Made by a program: the position numbers and the translations under genes. This document shows, in pieces, positions 1 through 7,868 of a stretch of DNA of 55,522 nucleotides (position 1 is the first letter of the stretch; each line of letters begins with the position of its first letter). The stretch is taken from the NCBI GenBank assembly GCA_023664085.1, contig JAMPGE010000010.1:1-55522 (forward strand), written 5' to 3'. A model generated the notes under the pieces. It was not told where the DNA came from and made no database searches. It saw nothing but the letters and a program-made list of their open reading frames with translations. Origin of the DNA: Muribaculum sp. Lineage in GTDB: Bacteria > Bacteroidota > Bacteroidia > Bacteroidales > Muribaculaceae.

Positions 1-23
1 TCGTTTTTTTATGCCCTTTCCTC

Positions 24-1694
24 TCAAATCATATACTTGCGAAACTTAAATGATTTTATCATACCGTTCTGTTCTGGAGAGGTCGGATTATATATGATAA
101 TATTATCATTTGTTTTAATTTCATAGGAAGCGATTGCAGAGATGTTGAAATGACGATTGCCTATCCAATTTCCGTTGATTGACATGTCCCATAATTCAGT
201 AGGCTTTAAATTAGGATTGCCTTTTAGCCAGAATATATCGGATTCCCTAATGCAAATATCTCCAATATTTGAAGCTGATGGAAGAAATCTAAAATATTCG
301 AGATTTAATCCTGCCATAAATGCCTTATTGTCGGAGAAGGATAAAGAAGCGGTAGCGTTGGGTGACCACAAAGTGGTGGTGGTCTCTTCTCCGGAACGGT
401 ATCTTATGTTGACTACAGAAGGGCTGACCGACATTAAGAATTTGGGATTAATGCGATATACTAAATTTAAAAATAAAGAATTTTCATTTTGCCATGTATG
501 CAAATCAGTATTGGCAGTTCCGGTATATTGGGTCCTATATGACGAATAAACTGTAGATACTCCACCCCCAAGCCTTAATTTCCCATGAAAGGATTTATCA
601 TATTGAAGCGAGCCTCTTACCTTTTGACTTTTTTCCGTAATGTCATTTACTATATTATCTGAGTCATAGTTAGAATAACTCTGATATCTTGTATTGCGGG
701 AAAATTGATATGTCCATGTTGCAGATATGGCAGAACTATGAGGGAGAAGGAAAAAATAGTTACCGCTGATTGCCGGAATCTTTGCGTTTGTTTTTACCTG
801 ATTTGTTGATTTTGATGATCCGTTGTAGAAATCAGACCATTCAACCATGGAATTGCTTTCTGTTAATGGTTTGGAATTATTTACATATCCTATAGTATGG
901 TTGATAGTGATTTTTTGTTCATTTGAATATTTTATATTTAAGGCTGCCGTCCAGTAATTATTTTTGTATGGGCTCGACGAGTTTGTTATTTTTGATAAGG
1001 TTGGATAAAGGGTATTATTGAGGTAAACGTCGTGCAGAGTCTCGATTTCATTAGAACCGATATTGCTATGGAGATTGCCATAAAGAAATCTTCCCATTGC
1101 GGATATAGTTATTTTATTTACAGAAAGTTTCGAACTTATGTTGTAATCTCCATTGTTCGGGATGGTTTGATTCGCCAATATTTTTGTGATTCCGCCCCAT
1201 TCGTATTCGGTCATTATGAAGTTGATGGCCGGTAGATGGTTGGCATAACGCGGATTATCTGATTGTTCGATATATTCCACTTTCTTTACATCCATCGACC
1301 AAAAAGTTGATAGTTCTACACCTGTGACCAATTCTCCGTTTACGAAAACGGTAACCGGTTTTCCCGCATAGGTCTGGATGCTCTCTCCATTTGCCTGAAC
1401 GGTGGGAATATTCATTCTATTTATCAGGGAATATGGAGAGTCAGAGTGTTTTTTCTCACTTCTTGTGGGAAAGTATGTAATCGTAAATTCATTTTGTTTC
1501 GAATATGCCGACTCCACTATCAATTCCTGAAGATCTACGGATTTTATTGAGTCCGTTGCGGCTGAACTCTTTGCAATTGAGTTTGTTGCAATTGAGTCCA
1601 TCGCAATTGGATTGGTGATTTGCGCATTTGTATTGATGGTTGATAAAATAATTATACTATATACAAATATGCGGTGACAAATATTATTTTTCAT
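24..1694 (-). CDS. TonB-receptor-like outer-membrane beta-barrel protein, frame apparently truncated
   Basis: The protein has 556 codons. Residues 1-24 look like a signal peptide ending at a TNAQ-type site. A degenerate Asp-Ser-Ile-Ala stretch follows (about 29-50). Residues 55-165 resemble a TonB-dependent plug: a short VDLQELIVES-type segment, then a region with AGKPVTVFVNGE, KKVEYIEQ and AINFIM. The rest alternates aromatic and polar residues as in a barrel of the family called outer membrane beta-barrel protein in Bacteroidota. Relatives are usually 700-800 residues, and here the frame stops at base 24 in mid-barrel. Another frame of bases 1-25 reads VYDLRGKGIKKR, so a frameshift or assembly error is possible. 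The start ATG overlaps the stop of a preceding small frame (ATGA, 1691-1694). In Bacteroidota such barrels can sit beside peptide-export genes, so a role in moving the upstream precursor peptide is an inference. Family assignment is good; the substrate is unknown. Confidence 0.72.
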   Translation of the reverse strand: MKNNICHRIFVYSIIILSTINTNAQITNPIAMDSIATNSIAKSSAATDSIKSVDLQELIVESAYSKQNEFTITYFPTRSEKKHSDSPYSLINRMNIPTVQANGESIQTYAGKPVTVFVNGELVTGVELSTFWSMDVKKVEYIEQSDNPRYANHLPAINFIMTEYEWGGITKILANQTIPNNGDYNISSKLSVNKITISAMGRFLYGNLHSNIGSNEIETLHDVYLNNTLYPTLSKITNSSSPYKNNYWTAALNIKYSNEQKITINHTIGYVNNSKPLTESNSMVEWSDFYNGSSKSTNQVKTNAKIPAISGNYFFLLPHSSAISATWTYQFSRNTRYQSYSNYDSDNIVNDITEKSQKVRGSLQYDKSFHGKLRLGGGVSTVYSSYRTQYTGTANTDLHTWQNENSLFLNLVYRINPKFLMSVSPSVVNIRYRSGEETTTTLWSPNATASLSFSDNKAFMAGLNLEYFRFLPSASNIGDICIRESDIFWLKGNPNLKPTELWDMSINGNWIGNRHFNISAIASYEIKTNDNIIIYNPTSPEQNGMIKSFKFRKYMI

Positions 1695-1882
1695 AGATAA
1701 GAAGAATTGTAATTTGGTTTTACGAATTGTTCTTCGATCAAGGATAAGATGATGAAGTCTTTATCACGTCCAGTGTAACTGTATATGCATCCATCACCGT
1801 AAAAGTCAACGGCACGTTGTTTGCATCCACCCCCGTATGCATAAATATTCCAATACACAGTCTCATTATAATTAAAATTCAA
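1691..1882 (-). other. Doubtful small ORF region between the precursor and the barrel gene
   Basis: Two overlapping frames cover this stretch. One (1691-1882) opens with TTG, encodes 63 residues rich in Tyr, Gly and Cys (with YGGGC and YGDGC motifs), and ends in an ATGA overlap with the barrel gene. The overlap would fit translational coupling. The other (1738-1866) opens with ATG and encodes 42 residues with a DVIKTSS-like end. Neither has a convincing Shine-Dalgarno sequence, and I recognise neither product. The first could be a second peptide substrate; the region could equally be a decayed gene fragment. Confidence 0.25.
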
Positions 1883-1978
1883 CTTTTACAATATGATAAA
1901 ATTGCAAAAGTTGAAAGGTCTGGAGTTACAAATATAGTCGTTTTCTACAAGTATTTATAAAAAATAGAAAGTTTAGCT

Positions 1979-2260
1979 TTAGTGTTCACAGGGAAGCATG
2001 AAGTTTGTAGCTGGGGGTCGCTGTTTGTTTACGCAACTGCCACCATTAATAGAACCTGAGCATACTCCGTAGAGATTTATACAATCACCCAGATTGGTGC
2101 CGCAAGAGGATGCAATCTCATTTTGACAACTGCCGCAATTGCCGATATTTGTTTCTCCTCCTATTGGACTAAGTTGGTTCGTAAGGATCATGGAATCACT
2201 GTCAGAACTCATTTTTTCTTCCGAAATACTTTTTAGAAAATCATTAAGGTTTGTTTTCAT
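1979..2260 (-). CDS. Candidate double-glycine leader peptide precursor, Cys/Gly-rich core (RiPP-like)
   Basis: The protein is 93 residues. Residues 1-35 form a polar, acidic leader with hydrophobic positions at Leu9, Ile12, Met24, Ile25, Leu26, Leu30 and Ile33, ending in SPIGG (Gly34-Gly35). That is the layout of leaders cut by C39-type peptidase/ABC exporters. The remaining 58 residues are rich in Gly, Ser and Asn and carry seven cysteines (42, 45, 53, 60, 67, 76, 91), of which 53, 60 and 67 are exactly seven apart. There is no Sec signal peptide. It is the first gene of a minus-strand run that includes an outer-membrane barrel. The leader and Cys spacing fit a modified or disulfide-rich secreted peptide; a maturase or exporter is not visible and would have to lie left of the window. 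Assignment rests on architecture only, with no named family recognised. Confidence 0.6.
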   Translation of the reverse strand: MKTNLNDFLKSISEEKMSSDSDSMILTNQLSPIGGETNIGNCGSCQNEIASSCGTNLGDCINLYGVCSGSINGGSCVNKQRPPATNFMLPCEH

Positions 2261-2287
2261 AATATTTTCATATTAAAATTTCCAACA

Positions 2288-2295
2288 CAAAATTA
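2288..2295 (-). promoter_or_regulatory. Possible -7 box upstream of the peptide precursor
   Basis: The minus strand reads TAATTTTG, matching the Bacteroidota -7 consensus TAnnTTTG, about 28 nt before the precursor ATG. No well-spaced TTTG -33 box is present (the nearest is 26 nt upstream), so this is tentative. Confidence 0.3.
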
Positions 2296-2713
2296 ATAAA
2301 ATATTTTGTTTTTAATAAATACAAATGGTTTATTAACAAAAATTGACAATTGTATTGCTTTGAGTAACTACTCAGTTTTATGTCCGGAATAATTATTACT
2401 AAGTGCCTCCCGTCTAAATGTCTTCCTATGCTATCAACTGAAGTTCTTGACAACATAGGGGTTCATTCAGACAAAACGGAAAGAGATGGCAAAACGTAGA
2501 ATATACGTTATGTTTCTCATATCGATTCAGGTGGAATTTTTATGAACAAAAATCACGTTCGAATCGCTAAAATAATTCGGTGTCCGATATTCTGCCCGAT
2601 TTATCAAGAATTTACCGAACTATAGGAATAATCAAGATTATTTTTAATGAAAAAGCTGTGTGTGAAGCTTACCATTGGCTGAAGTAAAACTCGGTGTTTT
2701 TGGATTTTTTTTG
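2296..2713. other. AT-rich divergent intergenic region
   Basis: This lies between the minus-strand precursor gene and lon. A minus-strand ATG frame at 2268-2456 (62 codons) is low-complexity and covers the precursor's probable promoter, so I do not accept it. A weak 6-bp hairpin (AACGTA/TACGTT) sits near 2493-2509. I see nothing else definable. Confidence 0.5.
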
Positions 2714-2721
2714 TAATTTTG
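2714..2721 (+). promoter_or_regulatory. Possible -7 box for lon
   Basis: TAATTTTG matches TAnnTTTG 56 nt upstream of the lon ATG. A TTTG at the expected -33 distance is absent, so only the -7 element is supported. No heat-shock (CIRCE/HAIR) element was recognised. Confidence 0.35.
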
Positions 2722-2777
2722 TGGTCTGATTTATTAGGATGTTTTAAGACATTAAATTTTCTATAGCAAGGAAAGAT

Positions 2778-5210
2778 ATGGCAAGATCTAAAAAAGACAA
2801 TACAAGTGATTTTACCGATACTTTTCGGGAAATGGACAATGGAGGTGGCCTTTTTACAAATATAGAGGTCCCTATCGATGATAAAATAGATAAGAAGGAT
2901 GTGGCAGACAGATTGTTGCCATGTCTGCCCCTCAGAGGGATGGTCATTTTTGAGGGTATACCATTGCCATTGCCTATCGGAAGGGAATCCAGCCTTAGAT
3001 TGTGTAAGGATGCCTATGAGTCCAAAGGCTTGATTGTGGCGGTTGCTCAGAAAGACGCAAATATAGAAGATCCCTATAAAGCCGATATTTATGACGAAGG
3101 CATGATTTGCCGGGTTGTCAAATTGATTGAGATGCCCGACGGTTCCCATACTGCATTTCTTCAGAGCCTTGACAGATTCAGGGTCAAAAGAAGGATAGCG
3201 GGAGAAGAGTATCTGTTTGTGAAAGGAAACTTGAATCCTGTGAAGCTTCCAAAGCGTCCTCAGCAAAAGATTGCCTCGATGATGATCAGCGTCTCGGATG
3301 CTTTCAACGAGTTTCTGGAGATGGTCAGCGAAGATGACACTCGCGAATTACGCTTTTCATTGTCGCAGTTTGACCAGAACCCTGTGCTGAAGGTGAATTA
3401 CATTTGTATGAACGCTCCGGTGGATTACCAGACGAAACAGGCTATTCTTGAAGCACCCACCTTTGAAGAGCGTTTGCAGTCTCTGCTGTTTCATCTTGAT
3501 CAGGCCAAACAATTGATGAAGATCAAGATTGAGATTGGAGAAAAGACACATGCCAACATCACCCAGCAGCAGAGGGAGAATTTCCTGCAACAGCAACTCA
3601 ATACGATTCAGGGAGAACTCGGACAGGGAGATGATGACGATATTCGGGAGCTTCAGAAGCGTGCCGACAGCAAAAAATGGAATGACGATGTAGCCAAACA
3701 TTTCAGAAAGGAACTTGCCAAACTTGGAAGGCTCAACATGAGCAATCCTGAGTATAATGTTCAATACGGCTATCTTGACACGTTGCTCAATCTCCCCTGG
3801 GAAAATTATTCCGACGACGAGATCTCGCTTGATCACGTTGAAAAGATTCTAAATAGGGATCATTATGGTCTGGAAAAGGTAAAGGAGCGTATTTTGGAGC
3901 ATATGGCTGTGCTTAAACTCCGCAAGGATCTGAAGGCCCCGATCCTTTGTCTGTTTGGTCCTCCGGGCGTGGGCAAGACGTCGCTCGGTAAATCGGTGGC
4001 CGACGCTCTTGGCCGGGAATACCAGCGAATATCTCTGGGAGGCGTTCACGATGAAGCTGAAATCCGCGGCCATAGACGCACCTATATAGGAGCGATGCCG
4101 GGCAGAGTGCTTTCAGCACTTGAGAAATGCGGCACAAGCAATCCCGTGATAGTGCTTGATGAAATCGACAAGATAGGAAGTGACCATAAGGGGGATCCTT
4201 CCACGGCCCTGCTGGAGGTGCTCGATCCGGAACAGAATATGAAATTTCACGATAATTTCGTAGACGTGGACTATGATCTTTCAAAGGTACTGTTTCTGGC
4301 TACGGCCAATAGCCTCAGCACTATCTCCGCTCCCCTTCGCGACCGTATGGAAATAATCGATATCAGTGGCTATATCACAGAAGAAAAAGTAGAGATAGCT
4401 TTACGCCATTTGATACCGAAAGAACTGGACCACAACGGATTCTCCAAAAATGAGATATCTTTTCAGCGTCAGGCATTGAAGTATATCATCGAAAGTTATA
4501 CCCGTGAATCCGGCGTACGTCTGCTTGAGAAGACGATAGCCAAGGTGCTCCGAAAGATTGCCCGGCTCAAGGCTTCCGGCAAGGAATATCCTACGGTGGT
4601 CGACAAAAAGCTTGTACGGTCGCTATTGGGTAAAGAGGAGGTAAATCCGGATGTGTATGAAAACAACGACACTGTAGGAGTGGTTACCGGCTTGGCCTGG
4701 ACGAGTGTGGGCGGCGAAATCTTATTTATTGAGAGTTCGTTGTCGGAAGGAAAGGGTGCGCTGACGATGACAGGGAATCTTGGAGACGTGATGAAAGAAT
4801 CAGCCACGCTTGCCCTTAACTTCCTTAAGGCCCATTGCCGCAACTACGCGATAGATCCGGCAGTCTTTGCCAAGACCGATGTCCACATCCACGTGCCGGA
4901 AGGGGCCATCCCAAAAGACGGACCCTCCGCGGGAGTTACGATGATCACATCGTTGGCATCGTCCTTCACCAATCGGAAAGTCAGGGCCAAACTCGCCATG
5001 ACGGGTGAGATTACCTTGCGCGGGAAGGTGCTTCCCGTAGGAGGCATCAAAGAGAAGATCCTCGCAGCCAAAAGAGCCGGAATCACTGACATTGTGCTCT
5101 CCAGAGAGAATCGGAAGGATATCGAAGAGATCAATGCCAAATATCTTAGAGGCCTCACTTTCCACTATGTGGAGAAGGTGGAAGAAGTGCTTGATTTTGC
5201 TCTCCTTTAA
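2778..5210 (+). CDS. lon: ATP-dependent protease La (Lon)
   Basis: The 810-residue protein has full-length Lon architecture. The N-terminal substrate-binding LON domain covers about 45-245, then a coiled-coil linker, the AAA+ ATPase with Walker A GPPGVGKT (394-401) and Walker B VIVLDE (Asp461-Glu462), and the C-terminal peptidase with catalytic Ser717 in PKDGPSAG and Lys760 in GGIKEK. The 43-residue Ser-Lys spacing equals that of E. coli Lon (Ser679/Lys722). It degrades misfolded and regulatory proteins in the cytoplasm as a hexamer. AAGGAAAG lies just before the ATG, supporting this start. The first 45 residues are polar and charged, a common extension in Bacteroidota. It is followed by trmN6 after 60 nt holding a hairpin. 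Confidence 0.98.
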   Translation: MARSKKDNTSDFTDTFREMDNGGGLFTNIEVPIDDKIDKKDVADRLLPCLPLRGMVIFEGIPLPLPIGRESSLRLCKDAYESKGLIVAVAQKDANIEDPYKADIYDEGMICRVVKLIEMPDGSHTAFLQSLDRFRVKRRIAGEEYLFVKGNLNPVKLPKRPQQKIASMMISVSDAFNEFLEMVSEDDTRELRFSLSQFDQNPVLKVNYICMNAPVDYQTKQAILEAPTFEERLQSLLFHLDQAKQLMKIKIEIGEKTHANITQQQRENFLQQQLNTIQGELGQGDDDDIRELQKRADSKKWNDDVAKHFRKELAKLGRLNMSNPEYNVQYGYLDTLLNLPWENYSDDEISLDHVEKILNRDHYGLEKVKERILEHMAVLKLRKDLKAPILCLFGPPGVGKTSLGKSVADALGREYQRISLGGVHDEAEIRGHRRTYIGAMPGRVLSALEKCGTSNPVIVLDEIDKIGSDHKGDPSTALLEVLDPEQNMKFHDNFVDVDYDLSKVLFLATANSLSTISAPLRDRMEIIDISGYITEEKVEIALRHLIPKELDHNGFSKNEISFQRQALKYIIESYTRESGVRLLEKTIAKVLRKIARLKASGKEYPTVVDKKLVRSLLGKEEVNPDVYENNDTVGVVTGLAWTSVGGEILFIESSLSEGKGALTMTGNLGDVMKESATLALNFLKAHCRNYAIDPAVFAKTDVHIHVPEGAIPKDGPSAGVTMITSLASSFTNRKVRAKLAMTGEITLRGKVLPVGGIKEKILAAKRAGITDIVLSRENRKDIEEINAKYLRGLTFHYVEKVEEVLDFALL

Positions 5211-5215
5211 CTTTT

Positions 5216-5255
5216 GAAGTCCGTATCATAAAGATTTCTATGAAACGGACTCTTC
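5216..5255 (+). repeat. Hairpin made of two opposed copies of the dispersed intergenic motif
   Basis: A minus-oriented copy (5216-5230, reverse complement TATGATACGGACTTC) faces a plus-oriented copy (5239-5254, TATGAAACGGACTCTT), so the transcript can fold into a stem with an 8-nt loop between lon and trmN6. A second small hairpin, CTCTT/AAGAG, follows at 5250-5263. There is no U-tract directly after it, so a processing or stability role is as likely as termination. Confidence 0.55.
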
Positions 5256-5270
5256 CGTAAGAGATTCGAT

Positions 5271-6017
5271 ATGCAAAGTATGGGCGAGAAGGATAGGTTC
5301 CGGTTTAAACATTTCAGCGTAAGTCACTGTCGGAGTGCATTGAAAGTGGGTGTAGACGGTGTGTTGGTAGGTGCTTGGGCTGACGTCGGGAGTGCCGTCC
5401 GGATTCTTGACGTCGGTACAGGGTGCGGACTTATCGCGTTAATGGCAGCCCAAAGAAACCCCAAAGCAGTTATAGATGCCATAGATATCGATATAGCTTC
5501 ATGCGAAGAGGCGGAAGAGAACTTTTTCAACTCCCCATGGTCAGATAGATTGAGGGTGATTAATCTGAATTTTTGCAACCGGCATTCATCCGGTTTGCGT
5601 AAATCGTATGATCTCATCATAACCAACCCTCCTTTTTTTTCTTCCGGAGTGCAGACGTTGGAAACCTCCCGGCAGGCAGCTCGCCATCAGGCAAGTCTGC
5701 CGCTGGAGATTCTGATAAACCACAGTGCGGAATTGCTTGATGAAGCAGGTCGGCTGGCGTTGATTCTGCCTCAGTCCAGAACCGAAGAGGCATTGAGATT
5801 GGCTTTGAATGCAGGTCTGGGTGTGGAAAGAGAATGCCGGGTGAGGGGAAATGAAAGGAAGGAATATAAACGGGTGATGTTGCAATTCCGCAAGGCAATG
5901 AATGTCACCGATAAAATTGCAGTCATGGAAGACAGCAACCTCACTCTTAACGAATTGAGCGGAGATCCTACGCAAGCATATCTCAACTTATGTGCGGACT
6001 TCTATCTCAAATTTTGA
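5271..6017 (+). CDS. trmN6: tRNA1(Val) (adenine(37)-N6)-methyltransferase
   Basis: The 248-residue class I SAM methyltransferase belongs to the TrmN6/YfiC family. The N-terminus carries the family hallmark FRFKHFSVSH followed by KVGVDGVLVGAW. The SAM-binding motif I is ILDVGTGCG (about 45-53). The catalytic motif IV is NPPF (119-122), typical of N6-adenine methyltransferases. It would methylate A37 of tRNA-Val(UAC) using SAM. The ATG at 5271 gives the usual length; a second ATG three codons on is possible. It lies 60 nt downstream of lon in the same direction and may be co-transcribed. Confidence 0.9.
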   Translation: MQSMGEKDRFRFKHFSVSHCRSALKVGVDGVLVGAWADVGSAVRILDVGTGCGLIALMAAQRNPKAVIDAIDIDIASCEEAEENFFNSPWSDRLRVINLNFCNRHSSGLRKSYDLIITNPPFFSSGVQTLETSRQAARHQASLPLEILINHSAELLDEAGRLALILPQSRTEEALRLALNAGLGVERECRVRGNERKEYKRVMLQFRKAMNVTDKIAVMEDSNLTLNELSGDPTQAYLNLCADFYLKF

Positions 6018-6047
6018 TACTGAATTTTAGCTATCTCAAAACAATAT

Positions 6048-6078
6048 TTTGAATTTAAGGGGAATATTTCTATCTTTG
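6048..6078 (+). promoter_or_regulatory. Bacteroidota promoter for the 6341 gene
   Basis: TTTG (6048-6051), 19 nt, then TATCTTTG (6071-6078) fit TTTG-N19/20-TAnnTTTG very well. Transcription should begin near 6085, leaving a leader of about 255 nt before the next confident start codon at 6341. Confidence 0.75.
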
Positions 6079-6116
6079 TTGTTATTACAATAGACGTAAG
6101 TTGTGTGTGGAGAGAG

Positions 6117-6296
6117 ATGATGAATATGCCACCGAACTTTTATGATACTATTCCGACCCAGACATCAAGTGAATTTTCGCAGGATAATCCACTCAAAAGT
6201 CTTAAAAAATCATAAAAAGGCAGTAATCTCACTTCGAGGGAAAATGATTGGATAAACCTCAAAGGCACACCAATGTCTAAGATAAAAAGAAATTGA
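6117..6296 (+). pseudogene. Leader ORF interrupted by an in-frame stop
   Basis: ATG at 6117, preceded by GGAGAGAG, opens a 32-codon frame ending in LKSLKKS and TAA at 6213-6215. The same frame then continues for 26 sense codons (including LTSRENDWINLKG) to TGA at 6294-6296. Composition is protein-like on both sides of the TAA. It could be a short leader peptide, a gene killed by one nonsense change, or a chance frame. No homolog is recognised. It occupies most of the 5' leader of the 6341 gene. Confidence 0.3.
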
Positions 6297-6340
6297 GAAG
6301 TGTTTCCGTCGCGAGGTACTTCCATAAAACGAGATACTAC

Positions 6341-7720
6341 ATGAAAAGGATTTTTTTACTTGCCGCAATAAGTATGATGATGTATCCGGCCATTCAAGCC
6401 GACAACGTCATTGATGATATATACTATAATCCAAAAAAGGATAAGCAGACAAATACTTCTAAAAAAACGAAGTCAAATTATGATCCTAATTTTCAAGATC
6501 AGGATGTAGACGCTTACAATCTTCGCGGACAATATTATATGACTCCGGTGGATACGATCGGTGAAGCTGTGGCCAACGGTGAAGATTTTGTATATACCCA
6601 GCAGATACAAAAATACTACAATCCTACCATCATTCTTGAAAACGAGGATACTTTGGGAGATATACTTGCCAATAGCTACGGCAACGTCAATATCATCTAT
6701 GATTTCGACACCCCGTATTTCACACCATATTATTCAAGTGCATGGTATCCATCCATAAGTTTTGGCAATTGGGGCTGGAACATATCCTTTGGAGGCGGAT
6801 GGTCATGGTATGATCCATGGTATTCTCCCTATTATAGACCTTGGTATACGTCATGGTACAATCCATGGTACGGTCCCTCATGGAGCTGGGGTCCGTCGTG
6901 GGGATGGGGACCATCGTGGGGATGGGGACCTAATTGGGGTTGGAATCCCGGTTGGAATCCGGCTCCCGGCAGACCTCATTATGCCGACTATCGTCCCGGA
7001 GGAATGCGTCCTGTAGGTCCAAGGCCGGGCTGGTCCGGAAACCATCGGGTAAATGCCGGCGGCAATTATCATGCGGGAGTTGCTCCCTCGGGTGGATATC
7101 GTCCCGGCAACAACGGCACACATGCCGTAAACGGTTCCTCCAATGTCGGCAACAACCACGTCAATTCTTCACGACCAGTACTGAATGCCGGCGGACATAG
7201 AGTGAACGGCAATGCCGTTAATTCTTCCAGACCCAATACCACTCGTCCGGTGAACAACGGCACGACCAATACCACTACCACCCGTCCGGTTGTAAACCAA
7301 AACGGTGTGAATTACAACGGGTCTGTACGTGGCGGTTACAATAGCAACGCAGTGGGATCCAATAGAGTCACAACTACTCAGCCGGTGCGCAACGGCAACA
7401 CCACCACCGTGGGAGGTGAGTCCAAACACCGTACCAACACTACCACTACTAATCGTACCGTAAACCGTACCGGTGTGGTAAACAGCAATTCAACGCTCAA
7501 TACCAATCGGGTGACAAATTCCAATACTCATCGCAACAACACTGTGAACCGCAGCAACACCAACGCAGTGAACCGCAGCAACAATAATACTACTACCAAC
7601 CGCAGCACGTATACTCCCAATAGGAGCAGCGTAGGATCAAGTAGGGGTGGCTTCAGCGGCGGCAGCAGTCGAGGCGGCTATAACGGAGGCGGTAGCCGAG
7701 GCGGCGGACATCGCCGATAA
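6341..7720 (+). CDS. Secreted low-complexity protein, Trp/Gly/Pro-rich middle and Asn/Thr/Arg-rich tail
   Basis: I prefer the ATG at 6341 (459 residues) because it opens a clean signal peptide (Lys-Arg then a hydrophobic run, cleaved near IQADN); the upstream ATG at 6293 adds 16 polar residues. After about 120 ordinary residues comes a Tyr/Trp-rich region in which WGPSWGWGPSWGWGPNWGW-type units repeat (about 175-210). Then follow about 200 residues dominated by Asn, Thr, Val, Arg and Ser, ending in SRGG repeats and a basic GGGHRR tail. There are no transmembrane segments after the signal and no enzymatic motif. It is probably an envelope-associated or structural protein of unknown role. It is followed by a hairpin terminator. 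Confidence 0.85.
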   Translation: MKRIFLLAAISMMMYPAIQADNVIDDIYYNPKKDKQTNTSKKTKSNYDPNFQDQDVDAYNLRGQYYMTPVDTIGEAVANGEDFVYTQQIQKYYNPTIILENEDTLGDILANSYGNVNIIYDFDTPYFTPYYSSAWYPSISFGNWGWNISFGGGWSWYDPWYSPYYRPWYTSWYNPWYGPSWSWGPSWGWGPSWGWGPNWGWNPGWNPAPGRPHYADYRPGGMRPVGPRPGWSGNHRVNAGGNYHAGVAPSGGYRPGNNGTHAVNGSSNVGNNHVNSSRPVLNAGGHRVNGNAVNSSRPNTTRPVNNGTTNTTTTRPVVNQNGVNYNGSVRGGYNSNAVGSNRVTTTQPVRNGNTTTVGGESKHRTNTTTTNRTVNRTGVVNSNSTLNTNRVTNSNTHRNNTVNRSNTNAVNRSNNNTTTNRSTYTPNRSSVGSSRGGFSGGSSRGGYNGGGSRGGGHRR

Positions 7721-7738
7721 TACCCGATATCGAATCAA

Positions 7739-7780
7739 GGGGATGTCTGGTTGGCAGACATTCCCTTCATATTTTGTATT
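7739..7780 (+). terminator. Hairpin terminator after the 6341 gene
   Basis: GGGATGTCTG (7740-7749) pairs with CAGACATTCCC (7755-7765) around a short GTTGG loop, with one bulge, followed by T-rich TTCATATTTTGTATTT. It separates this gene from the FadL-like gene. Confidence 0.65.
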
Positions 7781-7868
7781 TACGACCCAAAACTCATAAT
7801 TTTAAAAGACAAGTCAACGTCTTGATCCACTCTTTTGTTATAAATATAATTAATTAAACCTCTTTCAT

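Noticed and set aside
157..549. Plus-strand 130-codon frame within the barrel gene
   Set aside because: Antisense to a convincing barrel protein; composition follows from the opposite strand.
2268..2456. Minus-strand 62-codon ATG frame upstream of the peptide precursor
   Set aside because: Low-complexity AT-driven composition, covers the likely promoter of the precursor, no recognisable features.
3849..4284. Long minus-strand frames inside lon
   Set aside because: They lie antisense to a fully conserved AAA+ domain.
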